From positions 682,001-746,000 of the forward strand of contig JAUIES010000001.1 in the NCBI GenBank assembly GCA_030429705.1: 64,000 bases of DNA, given 5' to 3'. The position numbers were made by a program, and so were the translations under genes. The stretch is from Phycisphaerae bacterium (GTDB lineage Bacteria > Planctomycetota > Phycisphaerae > Phycisphaerales > UBA1924). The number at the start of each line of letters is the position of its first letter. Position 1 is the stretch's first letter. Shown one piece after another: positions 24,703 to 33,837 of this stretch. Under the pieces are notes generated by a model, which saw only the letters and a list, made by a program, of their open reading frames with translations, was not told the DNA's origin and searched no databases.

Positions 24703-26073
24703 CTATTGTGTCGAGGCTTCGGTCAGCGCGATGTCCAAGACGCGAATCAGAAACTCGACATCCTCACGCGAAATGCACATGGGCGGCTTGATACGCAGCA
24801 CATTGCCATGGATCCCGCCCTTACCGATTAACAGACCGAGTTCTTTGGCGCGTTCAAAGACATCCGCACACATTTTCTTAGCCGGTTCCTTCGTCGTTCG
24901 ATTGGTGACGAGTTCTACTCCCAACATGAGCCCCATCCCTCGCACATCACCGATCGCCTCGTGCTGAGTCTTCAGTTCGATCAGACCTTGCTTGAGATAG
25001 CCGCCGATTTCGAGTGCACGCTTTTGTATGTTTTCATTCAGAATCACATCGAGTGTCGCTTCGCACTGGGCCATCGTCACGGGGTTACCGCCGAAGGTAT
25101 TGAAATGGAGTCGTTGCGACAAAGCCTGTGCAATTTCAGGCCGAGTGACCACAGCACCACAGGGTGCGCCATTCCCCATGCCTTTGGCCATCGTCACCAT
25201 GTCAGGAACAACGCCATGGTTCTCGAACCCCCAGAAGTGATTCCCCGTCCGACCAAAACCGGTTTGCACCTCATCGGATATGCACAGCCCCCCCGCTGCC
25301 CGCACGGACGCATAGACACGCGACAGGTAACCGGGCGGCAACTCAACCGTACCACCCACTCCTTGAATCGGCTCGGCAATGAATGCGGCGATTGCGCCCG
25401 GTGTCGAGTATCGAATCACCTCGTCCACATCTTCAGCATACTTTTCGCCGGCATCCGGGTCGTCATGCCCGAACGGCCCACGATACAAATCTGGACACTT
25501 GGCGTGATGAATGCCAAACCCGTGTGGAACTGGCATCTTCCATGTGTTCTGCGCCGTGAGCCCCATGGCGGTCGGCGACATGCCGTGGTACGCGTTGCGA
25601 AGCGCAATGACATCGAAGTTGCCAGTGTGCGCTCGAGCCATGAGCAACGCGAGGTCGTTTGACTCTGAGCCCGAGTTTGTAAAGTAGCAAACCGACAGGC
25701 CCGACCCCTTGGGAAAGGTGCTCGCGAGTTTCTTGGCATAGGTTGCAATGTTTGGATGCAGATAGATCGTGGTGGTGTGTTGGAACCGTTCGTTCTGCTC
25801 TCGCACAGCGTCGATCACCTTGGGATGGCAGTGCCCGACCGAAACCGTCACGATGCCGGCGAACCCGTCAAGATAGCGTTTGCCCGTTTCATCGAACAGA
25901 TACTGCATCGATCCTTCGACGATCATGACCGGATCACGATAATACAAGAGAATCGCAGGAGACAAGAACTCCTGACGCATCGCGAGCACTTCGTTTCTCG
26001 ATGGCCCTTTGTAGGGCGCGGGCGTGTGTGCACATGCAGGAAGGGTCGGCAGTGTTGATTGTTCTGTCTTCAT
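24703..26073 (-). CDS. Class III PLP aminotransferase (AGXT2-like, beta-alanine/beta-aminoisobutyrate)
   Basis: A 456-residue transaminase. The PLP Lys is in 'DMVTMAKGMGNGAP', the Asp that contacts the pyridine nitrogen is in 'LCISDEVQTGFGRTG', and the phosphate-binding region is 'TNSGSESNDLALLMARA'. Overall resemblance is to AGXT2-type enzymes, which move the amino group of beta-alanine or 3-aminoisobutyrate to pyruvate or glyoxylate. That is the next step after beta-ureidopropionase here. The start at 26073 overlaps the permease stop by ATGA. The products would be malonate or methylmalonate semialdehyde. Confidence 0.88.
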   Translation of the reverse strand: MKTEQSTLPTLPACAHTPAPYKGPSRNEVLAMRQEFLSPAILLYYRDPVMIVEGSMQYLFDETGKRYLDGFAGIVTVSVGHCHPKVIDAVREQNERFQHTTTIYLHPNIATYAKKLASTFPKGSGLSVCYFTNSGSESNDLALLMARAHTGNFDVIALRNAYHGMSPTAMGLTAQNTWKMPVPHGFGIHHAKCPDLYRGPFGHDDPDAGEKYAEDVDEVIRYSTPGAIAAFIAEPIQGVGGTVELPPGYLSRVYASVRAAGGLCISDEVQTGFGRTGNHFWGFENHGVVPDMVTMAKGMGNGAPCGAVVTRPEIAQALSQRLHFNTFGGNPVTMAQCEATLDVILNENIQKRALEIGGYLKQGLIELKTQHEAIGDVRGMGLMLGVELVTNRTTKEPAKKMCADVFERAKELGLLIGKGGIHGNVLRIKPPMCISREDVEFLIRVLDIALTEASTQ

Positions 26074-27560
26074 GCTGGGTCCGTTTCTTGCTCGTTTAAT
26101 GTTTGACGCGGCGGCCACACGGTCATGAACACCCAATACAAACTCGCTGCGACAGCAACGCCCACGAACCAGGCGTAGCCGTAGATTGAGTCAAACCAGG
26201 GGTTGAAGAGTTGTCGCTGTGACGCAGCATTCAAGAACCCGGGCAGGTTGGGCAAGACTGCGAGTCCGAGCGCGACCATGGCTCGCCAGTTCACGCCGGC
26301 GAACGAGCCGTGGCGTTCGTACATCGCGCCGACATCGATCCGCGTTTTGCGAATGATGAAATAGTCACAGAGCAATATGCCGACGATCGGACCGAGGAGC
26401 GCGCTGTACCCAATCAACCAGGTGAAGATGTAAGCGCCCATATCGTTGACCAGTCGCCATGGCATCATGATCACGCCGAGCCCGCAGGTGATCAATCCGC
26501 CTGTACGAAAACTGATTCGGCGCGGCGAGACATTTGAAAAACCGTTGGCCGGGCTGACCACATTGGCCGCAAGATTGGTCGAGAGCGTCGCGATCAAGAG
26601 CGCCACCATCGACACGACAACTACGACAGGAGAACCCATGCGCTCGACGAGTTCGACAGGATTCCAGATCGCTTCTCCAAAGAGCACCACCGTCGCTCCG
26701 GTCACGATGATGCCGATGAAACAGAACAAAGTCATCGTTGGCGGCAGCCCGATGACCTGACCGACCACCTGACTCTTCTGCGACTTTGCGTACCGCGTGA
26801 AATCAGGGATGTTCAGGCTCAATGTCGCCCAGAATCCGACCATCGCGGTGAGTTGCGGAATGAAGATCTTCCAGAACCCTGAGCCTTCCGGATAGTTTGT
26901 TGCCGAAGTGAACAATGCACCGGGATTGTCAACGCTGATCATGGCCCAGATCAACAACGCGACGCCGGACGCAATCAGGAACGGCGCAGCGTATACCTCA
27001 AGCACCTTGATAGACTCGACACCGCGCACGACGATGCCAACATGGAGCGCCCAGAACGCAAGGAAGCAGAGAAACTGAATGATGGTAATCCCGAGGATGG
27101 GCACCGGGTTGGTATCGAGCAATGGATCAAAGAGACCGAGCACGCCCAAGATCGAATACAGCGCCGCCCCCCCGATCCAACATTGGATACCGAACCAGCC
27201 GCATGCCACGAGTGATCGAGCGATCGATGGAACATGAGCGCCATGCACGCCGAAACTCGCACGGGCCAGGACAGGAAACGGCACGCCCAGTTTCGTCCCC
27301 GCGTGGCCGTTGAGCACCATCGGGATGAGGACAATGCAGTTACCGATCATGACGGTCAGTGTCGCCTGCCACCAGTTCATACCCTGTTCGACCATGCCCG
27401 CTGCGAGCATATAGGTCGGGATACAGACCGCCATACCAATCCAGAGCGCAGCGATATTCCAGGCGGACCAGGTTCGTGCCGATGCAGCGACCGGGGCAAG
27501 GTCTTCATTGGACAGCGTGTGTTGCGCGTCGACAGGTGTATCAGAAGTCGAAGAGGTCAT
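26070..27560 (-). CDS. NCS1-family nucleobase permease
   Basis: A 496-residue inner-membrane transporter with about 12 helices. The first helix region (WSAWNIAALWIGMAVCIPTY) is the typical NCS1 signature; members move cytosine, uracil, allantoin, hydantoins and similar compounds with H+ or Na+. Its position inside the pyrimidine degradation operon points to uracil, thymine or dihydropyrimidine uptake. It overlaps the aminotransferase start by ATGA and the end of the ureidopropionase gene by 20 bases. The chosen ATG at 27560 gives a short cytoplasmic N-terminus. Confidence 0.9.
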   Translation of the reverse strand: MTSSTSDTPVDAQHTLSNEDLAPVAASARTWSAWNIAALWIGMAVCIPTYMLAAGMVEQGMNWWQATLTVMIGNCIVLIPMVLNGHAGTKLGVPFPVLARASFGVHGAHVPSIARSLVACGWFGIQCWIGGAALYSILGVLGLFDPLLDTNPVPILGITIIQFLCFLAFWALHVGIVVRGVESIKVLEVYAAPFLIASGVALLIWAMISVDNPGALFTSATNYPEGSGFWKIFIPQLTAMVGFWATLSLNIPDFTRYAKSQKSQVVGQVIGLPPTMTLFCFIGIIVTGATVVLFGEAIWNPVELVERMGSPVVVVVSMVALLIATLSTNLAANVVSPANGFSNVSPRRISFRTGGLITCGLGVIMMPWRLVNDMGAYIFTWLIGYSALLGPIVGILLCDYFIIRKTRIDVGAMYERHGSFAGVNWRAMVALGLAVLPNLPGFLNAASQRQLFNPWFDSIYGYAWFVGVAVAASLYWVFMTVWPPRQTLNEQETDPA

Positions 27561-28410
27561 CGTAACTCTCAGGCCTCCGATCGCGGTAGAACTGCCACAC
27601 ATCGCGGACCTCGCGAATTAAATCAAGATCCAGATCGGCAATGACGACTTCGTCGTCTGTGCGTGAGGCTTCAGCAACGATCTGCCCGCGCGGGTTACAG
27701 AAATACGATTGGCCATAGAACTCACCGATGTTCCACGGCGCTTCGGTCCCCACCCGGTTGATCGCACCGACAAAATACTGATTGGCGACCGCGTGTGCAG
27801 GCTGTTCAAGCTTCCACAGGTACTCGCTCAGACCGGCAACGGTGGCAGACGGATTGAACACAATCTCAGCGCCGTTGAGACCGAGAGCGCGAGCCCCCTC
27901 CGGGAAGTGCCGGTCGTAACAGATATAGACACCGATCTTGCCATATCTCGTTTCGAAGACCGGGTAACCCCCATTGCCGGGTTTAAAGTAAAACTTCTCC
28001 CAGAAGCCGGGGTGGCAGTGCGGAATGTGGTGTTTCCGGTATTTGCCGAGGTACTGCCCTTGTTCATCGATCACCGCAGCCGTGTTGTAATACACGCCCG
28101 TCATGTCAACTTCATAGATCGGCACAACCATGACCATCTTGTGTTGCGCAGCGAGATCCTGCATCAGGCGGATGGTCGGTCCATCAGGAATGGGCTCTGC
28201 CAGGTTGTACCATCGCGTGTCTTGCTCGGCGCAGAAGTAAGGGCCATAGAAAATTTCCTGCAGACAACATACATTGGCGCCTTCACTGGCTGCCTGCTTG
28301 ATGAGCGCCACATGTTTGTCGATCATGGCTGATTTGATGGCATCAAGATCGTCTGAGTTCGGTAGTGCGTTGGAAGCCTGAATGAGTGCGGCTCGAGTAA
28401 TTCTTGGCAT
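27541..28410 (-). CDS. Beta-ureidopropionase (nitrilase superfamily)
   Basis: Hydrolyses N-carbamoyl-beta-alanine or N-carbamoyl-beta-aminoisobutyrate to the beta-amino acid, CO2 and ammonia. The 289-residue protein has the Glu-Lys-Cys triad of the superfamily: E52 in 'CLQEIFYGPYFC', K126 in 'LGKYRKHHIPH' and C164 in 'VYICYDRHFPE'. The motif surroundings resemble N-carbamoyl-beta-alanine and N-carbamoylputrescine amidases. The operon context decides for beta-ureidopropionase. The chosen start leaves a 26-base gap after the upstream dehydrogenase gene. Confidence 0.9.
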   Translation of the reverse strand: MPRITRAALIQASNALPNSDDLDAIKSAMIDKHVALIKQAASEGANVCCLQEIFYGPYFCAEQDTRWYNLAEPIPDGPTIRLMQDLAAQHKMVMVVPIYEVDMTGVYYNTAAVIDEQGQYLGKYRKHHIPHCHPGFWEKFYFKPGNGGYPVFETRYGKIGVYICYDRHFPEGARALGLNGAEIVFNPSATVAGLSEYLWKLEQPAHAVANQYFVGAINRVGTEAPWNIGEFYGQSYFCNPRGQIVAEASRTDDEVVIADLDLDLIREVRDVWQFYRDRRPESYDDLFDF

Positions 28411-28436
28411 GGCGTACTTTCAAAGAATTGAAGTGT

Positions 28437-29933
28437 TCAAATCCATCGACGGACCGTAACGCGTGACTTGGTGAAGAACCGGACCCCGTCTTCGCCGTTG
28501 GTGTGAAGGTCGCCGAAGAACGACTTTTTCCAACCGGCGAACGGAAAGGCAGCCATCGGCGCGGGGACACCGACATTGATCCCGATCATGCCGGCCTGAA
28601 CGGTCGATTCAAACCTGTGAGCAGCGTGACCGGAATCAGTGAACAGGACGGACATATTGCCGTATTCGGAACCGTTGACAAACGACACCGCTTCATCGAG
28701 TGAGGCCGCTCGCATGATTGAAAGCACCGGACCGAAGATTTCTTCATCGACGATCGACATGCCGGGCGCGGTCTTGTCGAAAATGGTCGGACCAACGAAA
28801 CAACCGCCATCGGGCATCGCGTGAGTTCGCCCGTCAACCAGCAAATCAGCCCCGCTCGCAACACCAGATTCGATGTAGTTGAGGACGCGTTCCTGAGCAG
28901 GCTTGTCTTGCAGGGGTCCCATCTGCGTTGCCGATTCACACCCGGGCCCAACCTTCATGGATGTAGCGCGCTCAACAAGACCGGGCACAAGCCAGTCGGC
29001 CGAATCCCCCACCGCCACAACCACAGAACCGGCAAGACATCGCTGACCGGTATTTCCGAACGCTGACCCAAAAACACCATCGATCGCGGCTTCTCGATTG
29101 GCATCGGGCATGATGATCGAGTAGTTCTTCGCGCCGCACATGCACTGGACGCGTTTGTCGTGCGCACAGCCTGTTGTGTAAATTGCCTTTCCGGCGGCTG
29201 TCGATCCAACGAACGAAACCGCGCGGACCTCGTCGTGCTTGAGCAGATGATTCACGACCGCCGGGCCGCCATGGACCAGGTTGAGGACACCGTCGGGAAA
29301 CCCCGCTTTATACGCCAGTTCCATCGCGCGCACTGCCGATGCAGGGTCGCGCTCGGAAGGCTTGAGGACGAATGTGTTGCCGCAGGCGACCGCCATTGGC
29401 CACATCCAAAGCGGAACCATGAGTGGGAAATTGAAAGGTGTGATACCCACACACACCCCGAGAGGCAATCGATCAACCGAAGAATCGATGCCAACACCAC
29501 CCTCGTCGGTCGTACGACAAAAAGATGACGACACTGCGATCTGCGGCAATGTTCGGCCCATCATGAGAATCGGAGCGCCACAAGCGTGCTCGATGCAGTC
29601 GATCCCGCGGCGGACGGAACCGATCGCCTCTCCTGTCGTCTTGCCGTGCTCTTGAACAATGATCTCGGCGAGTTCATCGATGTGTGACTCGAGAATGGAC
29701 TTGTACTTGAACAGATGTTGAATGCGATCGCCCACTGGAGTTCGTGACCAGGCAGGAAACGCATCAGCGGCAGCCTTGACAGCCCGTTCTGCCGCATCGA
29801 CATCATCGATCGGTACCTCGAGCAGTACATCACCCGTTGCGGGGTTCGTGTTCGTACGGACCGCGCACGGCGGACTCTGATGTTTCTGTCGGCCGATAAG
29901 ATGTGGGACGGATGGAGGACGAACTGTACTCAT
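28437..29933 (-). CDS. mmsA: CoA-acylating (methyl)malonate-semialdehyde dehydrogenase
   Basis: Turns malonate semialdehyde into acetyl-CoA, or methylmalonate semialdehyde into propionyl-CoA, with NAD+ and release of CO2. The 498-residue aldehyde dehydrogenase has the catalytic Cys in 'FGNTGQRCLAGSVVVAVG', 'LPLGVCVGITPFNFPLMVPL' in the cofactor region, and 'FVGSTAAGKAIY'. It lacks the usual general-base Glu at the ELGGK-type position (CMCGAKNYSIIM instead), a trait of the CoA-dependent MMSDH group. It is the first gene of the pyrimidine operon and the last step of the pathway. Confidence 0.92.
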   Translation of the reverse strand: MSTVRPPSVPHLIGRQKHQSPPCAVRTNTNPATGDVLLEVPIDDVDAAERAVKAAADAFPAWSRTPVGDRIQHLFKYKSILESHIDELAEIIVQEHGKTTGEAIGSVRRGIDCIEHACGAPILMMGRTLPQIAVSSSFCRTTDEGGVGIDSSVDRLPLGVCVGITPFNFPLMVPLWMWPMAVACGNTFVLKPSERDPASAVRAMELAYKAGFPDGVLNLVHGGPAVVNHLLKHDEVRAVSFVGSTAAGKAIYTTGCAHDKRVQCMCGAKNYSIIMPDANREAAIDGVFGSAFGNTGQRCLAGSVVVAVGDSADWLVPGLVERATSMKVGPGCESATQMGPLQDKPAQERVLNYIESGVASGADLLVDGRTHAMPDGGCFVGPTIFDKTAPGMSIVDEEIFGPVLSIMRAASLDEAVSFVNGSEYGNMSVLFTDSGHAAHRFESTVQAGMIGINVGVPAPMAAFPFAGWKKSFFGDLHTNGEDGVRFFTKSRVTVRRWI

Positions 29934-30141
29934 TGATCAACCCCTGTCTGGGTAAATGGGCCTCACCCCGCCACGCTGTGGCTGCAAACGCCAGTGACCT
30001 CACAGTATCCCAGATCGGTTCGGACGACGCAAGTGTCGACCCGACCTGCTCGGCTCGGCCGCCTGTGATTTCGACCGCGTGATGTCGCCGATCGACAACT
30101 TTGGCATCGACAACAGCGGCTCAAACAAGTACGCTGCGAGC

Positions 30142-31611
30142 ATGACGCAACTGATTCACCGAGTCTTCCGGCTATTCACGCGCGTCAATCGCGCTCAGGC
30201 ATCGCCCGAGTTCGCATCGCTTCGACGCTCGACGAGATTCAGCATCGTCGTTTGGTTTGCCAGTATCTTCGTTGCTTTGGCGGCTGCGGACGACGAACCT
30301 CATTTTGTAGAAAGACCAGGGATAGTCGAGTTCTCCGGCCAGATGATCGTCAGGCCGATGCAACCTGCAGATCTTCGTGCTGCGGGTACCGATGCCGATG
30401 AGATTCGGTCCATTAGAGCGCGAGCCTCAACGCGCCTCGCACAAAAGACGATCGAATATGTCCGTCAAACCGACGAGTTCATCGTGGCTGTCCCGAACGG
30501 AGAGACAGAAAACTCCTTCGCAGCGAGGCTCATGGCAACTGGCGACTATCAGTACGCTGTCCCAAACTGGATCTGCCACCCGGTCAGCACCATTCCGAAT
30601 GACGGCGGCTATTGGCAACAATGGCACCATCAAAAAGTGCGCTCCGCTCTGGCGTGGGATTTCGAGACGGGTGATGCCGCCGTCATCATCGCGATCGTTG
30701 ACGGCGGCGTCGAAGTTGATCACATCGATCTTGCTGGTGCCTTGGTCCCCGGATACAACGCACAAGATCGATTGACCCAGCAGAATGGTGGCGATGTGAC
30801 CGATGTTGACGGGCATGGCACCTTCGTCGCCGGCCTCGCGGGAGCAATCGGAAACAACGGCACACATGTTGTCGGCATGGGGTGGGATTTTTCGATCATG
30901 CCCGTTCGCTATTACAACAATCCGGGCGGTGGGTTTCTTCACAACTTGCTCGATGGCGTTCGTTGGGCTGCCGACAACGGCGCACAGATTGTCAATGTCA
31001 GTCAAACCGGTATTGAGTTTGCGCCGGTCCAAACAACGGGCGCGTATGTCAGGGAACAAGGATCACTCCTGTTCTGGGCTGCTGGAAACGACGGACGCGA
31101 TCTATCGTGGTTCGATTGGAACGATGTCCTGATTGTCGGCGCTACCGACGAGGCTGATGAACGGCCGTCGTGGTCGGCCTATGGCGAAGCGCTCGACCTA
31201 TACGCACCCGGAAACAACATTCTCAGCACCGGAGTCCCCGGCGTTCTTGCAATCGGAAGCGGCACGAGTTCGGCGACTCCTATCGCCGCTGGCATTGCCG
31301 GTTTGGTGTGGAGCGCGTATCCAGACTTTTCGCCGGCGCAAGTTGAGCAGGCTGTACTTAGTGGGTGCGTTGACTTGGGTGCACCCGGTAATGACGCTGA
31401 GTGGGGGAACGGTCGCGTCGATGCGTGGTTGTCGGTCTCGGTGTGCCGTGTCGATCTCGCACTCCCGATCGGTCAGATTGATTTCTTCGACATTCAGGGC
31501 TTCCTCGCCCGATTCGCAGCGGAAGATCCCATCGCTGATTGGAATGAAGACACGATGTTCGATGTTTTCGATTTGATCGCGTTCCTCGCCGACTTTGATT
31601 TGTGTTACTGA
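30142..31611 (+). CDS. Exported subtilisin-like (S8) serine protease with degenerate dockerin-like tail
   Basis: A 489-residue secreted peptidase. The hydrophobic export segment is at ~33-50 (FSIVVWFASIFVALAAA). The catalytic triad is visible: Asp in 'AIVDGGVEVDH', His in 'DVDGHGTFVAGL', Ser in 'GSGTSSATPIAAGIAGL', with the oxyanion Asn in 'LFWAAGNDGRD'. The C-terminal ~55 residues carry the FFDIQGFLARF and VFDLIAFLADF repeats of a dockerin-like domain. The Ca-loop positions are less regular than in the other two copies, and the terminal Cys is followed by Tyr. The start is uncertain: GTG at 30079 and ATG at 30082 are in frame, and none has a clear Shine-Dalgarno. Confidence 0.85.
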   Translation: MTQLIHRVFRLFTRVNRAQASPEFASLRRSTRFSIVVWFASIFVALAAADDEPHFVERPGIVEFSGQMIVRPMQPADLRAAGTDADEIRSIRARASTRLAQKTIEYVRQTDEFIVAVPNGETENSFAARLMATGDYQYAVPNWICHPVSTIPNDGGYWQQWHHQKVRSALAWDFETGDAAVIIAIVDGGVEVDHIDLAGALVPGYNAQDRLTQQNGGDVTDVDGHGTFVAGLAGAIGNNGTHVVGMGWDFSIMPVRYYNNPGGGFLHNLLDGVRWAADNGAQIVNVSQTGIEFAPVQTTGAYVREQGSLLFWAAGNDGRDLSWFDWNDVLIVGATDEADERPSWSAYGEALDLYAPGNNILSTGVPGVLAIGSGTSSATPIAAGIAGLVWSAYPDFSPAQVEQAVLSGCVDLGAPGNDAEWGNGRVDAWLSVSVCRVDLALPIGQIDFFDIQGFLARFAAEDPIADWNEDTMFDVFDLIAFLADFDLCY

Positions 31612-31628
31612 TTTGTGATCAATCCGGC

Positions 31629-31657
31629 TTACTCAGCCTTACTCAGCCTAACGCAGC
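31629..31657. repeat. Short tandem repeat, unit TTACTCAGCC
   Basis: Two exact 10-base units are followed by a degenerate third (TAACGCAGC). It sits just after the subtilase gene in a 180-base gap before the tRNA-Gly gene; nothing else is seen in that gap. Confidence 0.5.
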
Positions 31658-31793
31658 GCTGCTCAAAATCGGTGTTGATGATCGCCGCGTTTCGGTCTCT
31701 GACAGTCGGTCGAAACTGTTCGCCAGTCCGCCATTCATGTCGGGCGGTCTATCAGCGGGACTCATGATGCTGCATGAAGCAGCGATCTTCAAA

Positions 31794-31865
31794 AGCGGGT
31801 GATCGGAGTCGAACCGACGACATTCAGCTTGGGAAGCTGACGTTCTACCACTGAACTACACCCGC
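31794..31865 (-). tRNA. tRNA-Gly (anticodon CCC)
   Basis: A 72-base cloverleaf on the minus strand. The acceptor stem GCGGGTG/CACCCGC has discriminator T, the D arm is GTTC-AGTGGTA-GAAC, the anticodon stem is TCAGC/GCTGA around loop TTCCCAA, and the T arm is GTCGG-TTCGACT-CCGAT with one G-T pair. The anticodon is CCC. The 3' CCA is not encoded. No split or intron is seen. Confidence 0.95.
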
Positions 31866-31939
31866 TGCATCGTTCAATCTCAAGCAGTCTCATTATAGCG
31901 ATCTCGTTTGCTGTCGGCGGTTGCGACGAACGCGATGTG

Positions 31940-32548
31940 TTAGCCACCCGATCGTCTCTTCGACTTCTCAAACATCATCAAGAATGCCATCGCGGGGTCA
32001 AGGAACTGGGCTTCGTTGAGTGTTTGCCAATGTTCCTGAATGTAGCTGTCGATGTATACCCGCATATGTTCGAGGGTAATGACCCTCACGCCTCGACCGG
32101 GGCTGCGTTCAAAGTACGAAGCAAAGACCATGACTCTCAATCGATGCCCATCTGGTGTCATTGCTGAGCCTTCTCTGAGCAACTCATCGACGACCGGCCC
32201 GACATCACACGACTGGCAGCCTCCGAACCTGGCGATCGCGGCTCGCATAACCGCCGGGTCGTGTGCCCCACGATTCAGCCTTGCTTCCCCCTGTTTGACC
32301 TCTGCAATGATCATGTCGACGCGTTCATTGGTTGTATCGAGTTCGCCGTCAACTTCGCCGATGATCGACCCGCCTTCGCCGCGTTTGACCAAGCGACCTG
32401 CACCGGGGAAACGAACGGCTAGCACATCGAGATCTGTCAGCGATCGCCCCCCGCTGTTGCCGACAGCCTCGACGACGGGGTATTCGGTGACCACGAAGTA
32501 CCCATTGAGTTGCAGATAGGTGCGCGTCAGCGCGACAGCTGTGTCCAT
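31940..32548 (-). CDS. Putative PD-(D/E)XK nuclease-like protein
   Basis: A 202-residue cytoplasmic protein with no named family I can fix. The pattern 'GGRSLTDLDVLAVRF' followed ~55 residues later by 'DMIIAEVKQGEARL' gives D...D-V-L...E-V-K, which resembles the active site of restriction-endonuclease-like folds. The ATG at 32548 shares one base with the glycerate kinase stop (TGATG), so it is the third gene of a tightly packed operon. A TTG three bases earlier is less likely. A DNA-processing role is plausible, but the fold needs a profile search. Confidence 0.55.
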   Translation of the reverse strand: MDTAVALTRTYLQLNGYFVVTEYPVVEAVGNSGGRSLTDLDVLAVRFPGAGRLVKRGEGGSIIGEVDGELDTTNERVDMIIAEVKQGEARLNRGAHDPAVMRAAIARFGGCQSCDVGPVVDELLREGSAMTPDGHRLRVMVFASYFERSPGRGVRVITLEHMRVYIDSYIQEHWQTLNEAQFLDPAMAFLMMFEKSKRRSGG

Positions 32549-33837
32549 CAAAGACTCCTCATTCGTACGCCGACCATGACATCGTTGACATTGGTGCCGG
32601 TTGCTCCGATGCGCAGGAGTCCTTCACACGCGTCGAGTGCGTGATAACTGTCATGTCGACACAGCGACTCTATGGGGTCAACATCCGTAGCACGCATCCG
32701 TTGTGCGGATCCGTGATCAACACAGCCGCCAGCAGCATCGGTCGGACCATCAACGCCGTCGGTAGCCAGTGACAACACAAGACTTCCTGAATGTTGATTG
32801 ATTTCTATGGATGCTGCAAGGGCGATCTCCTGGTTTCGCCCGCCTCGCCCGGATGATTGACCGAGCGTGACAGTTGCTTCGCCGCCCCAGACGACCGCCT
32901 GTCCGGGGTTTAACGCTCGTACGATTGTGCCGAGTTGTTGACCGAGGTCAAACGCTTCACCCTGCACGCGTGTGCGAACTTCGGTGAGTTTGTAACCCAT
33001 CGATTTGAGTTGAGCGGCGACGGCGTTGGTTGCATGTTCGTTGTTGGCAATCACAGTGTGCGACACGCTGGCGAACACCTGGTCGCCCGGTTTCGGAGTC
33101 TCAGAAATCTCGCCGGCGTGCCCGCATTCGAGCACGCGAGCGACTTCTGGGTGAACATCCCGCAGGCCGAATCGATCGAGCACGCCCAGTGCTTCTTTGA
33201 AAGTTGTCGGATCTGGCGCGAACGGACCGGATGAAACCACATCCAGTGGATCGCCGAGGACATCAGACAGTACAAAAACCTGTGTTTTCGACCCCCCCGG
33301 AATGCGTGCAGCCTGTCCACCCTTCAAGACCTCGCAATGCTTGCGGACGCAGTTGATCTCGTTGATCGTGGCTCCTGACCGAAGCAGGGTGTCAGTCAAC
33401 GACCGAAGATGCTCAAGCGTCAGCGGGTCGCGAGGCCAACAGATCTGGGCAGACCCGCCGCCTGATACCAACACAACCAGTTGCTCGTTCGCTTGAACAC
33501 GGCGTAGAAAATCGCTGAGCGCCTTCGCTGCGTGAACATTGCGCTTTGACGGCACAGGATGGTCAGCAACCATGACCTGTATGCGTTGATCGACAATCGA
33601 CGACGGGTCGGCTTCAGCAACACAGACAACCAGTCCGCGGACGAGTCGATCTGCAAGTTGCTGCGTAGCAAACTGAGCCATCGGTATTGATGCTTTTCCG
33701 AACGCTACCAACATGACATTGCGCATGTCGTCTGTGACGCCGGACCAGTGTTGCGCCAACGCACGAACAGGATCAGCAGCCCGCAATGCAGCGTCGATTA
33801 CAGCTTCCCTGATTTCGCTCATGCTGTTGTTGTTCAT
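32548..33837 (-). CDS. Glycerate 2-kinase (DUF4147/MOFRL type)
   Basis: Phosphorylates D-glycerate to 2-phosphoglycerate with ATP. The 429-residue length fits bacterial GckA/TtuD-type kinases. Family marks are 'VMLVAFGKASIPMAQFA' near the start, 'VVLVSGGGSAQICWPRD', 'VFVLSDVLGDPLDVVSSGPF' and the C-terminal MOFRL-domain segments 'GQSSGRGGRNQEIALAAS' and 'ATDGVDGPTDAAGG'. Note SAQICWPRD where many members have SALL or SSLL. The start overlaps the previous stop by one base (TAATG). It may funnel glycerate from glyoxylate or sugar-acid breakdown into glycolysis. Confidence 0.88.
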   Translation of the reverse strand: MNNNSMSEIREAVIDAALRAADPVRALAQHWSGVTDDMRNVMLVAFGKASIPMAQFATQQLADRLVRGLVVCVAEADPSSIVDQRIQVMVADHPVPSKRNVHAAKALSDFLRRVQANEQLVVLVSGGGSAQICWPRDPLTLEHLRSLTDTLLRSGATINEINCVRKHCEVLKGGQAARIPGGSKTQVFVLSDVLGDPLDVVSSGPFAPDPTTFKEALGVLDRFGLRDVHPEVARVLECGHAGEISETPKPGDQVFASVSHTVIANNEHATNAVAAQLKSMGYKLTEVRTRVQGEAFDLGQQLGTIVRALNPGQAVVWGGEATVTLGQSSGRGGRNQEIALAASIEINQHSGSLVLSLATDGVDGPTDAAGGCVDHGSAQRMRATDVDPIESLCRHDSYHALDACEGLLRIGATGTNVNDVMVGVRMRSL

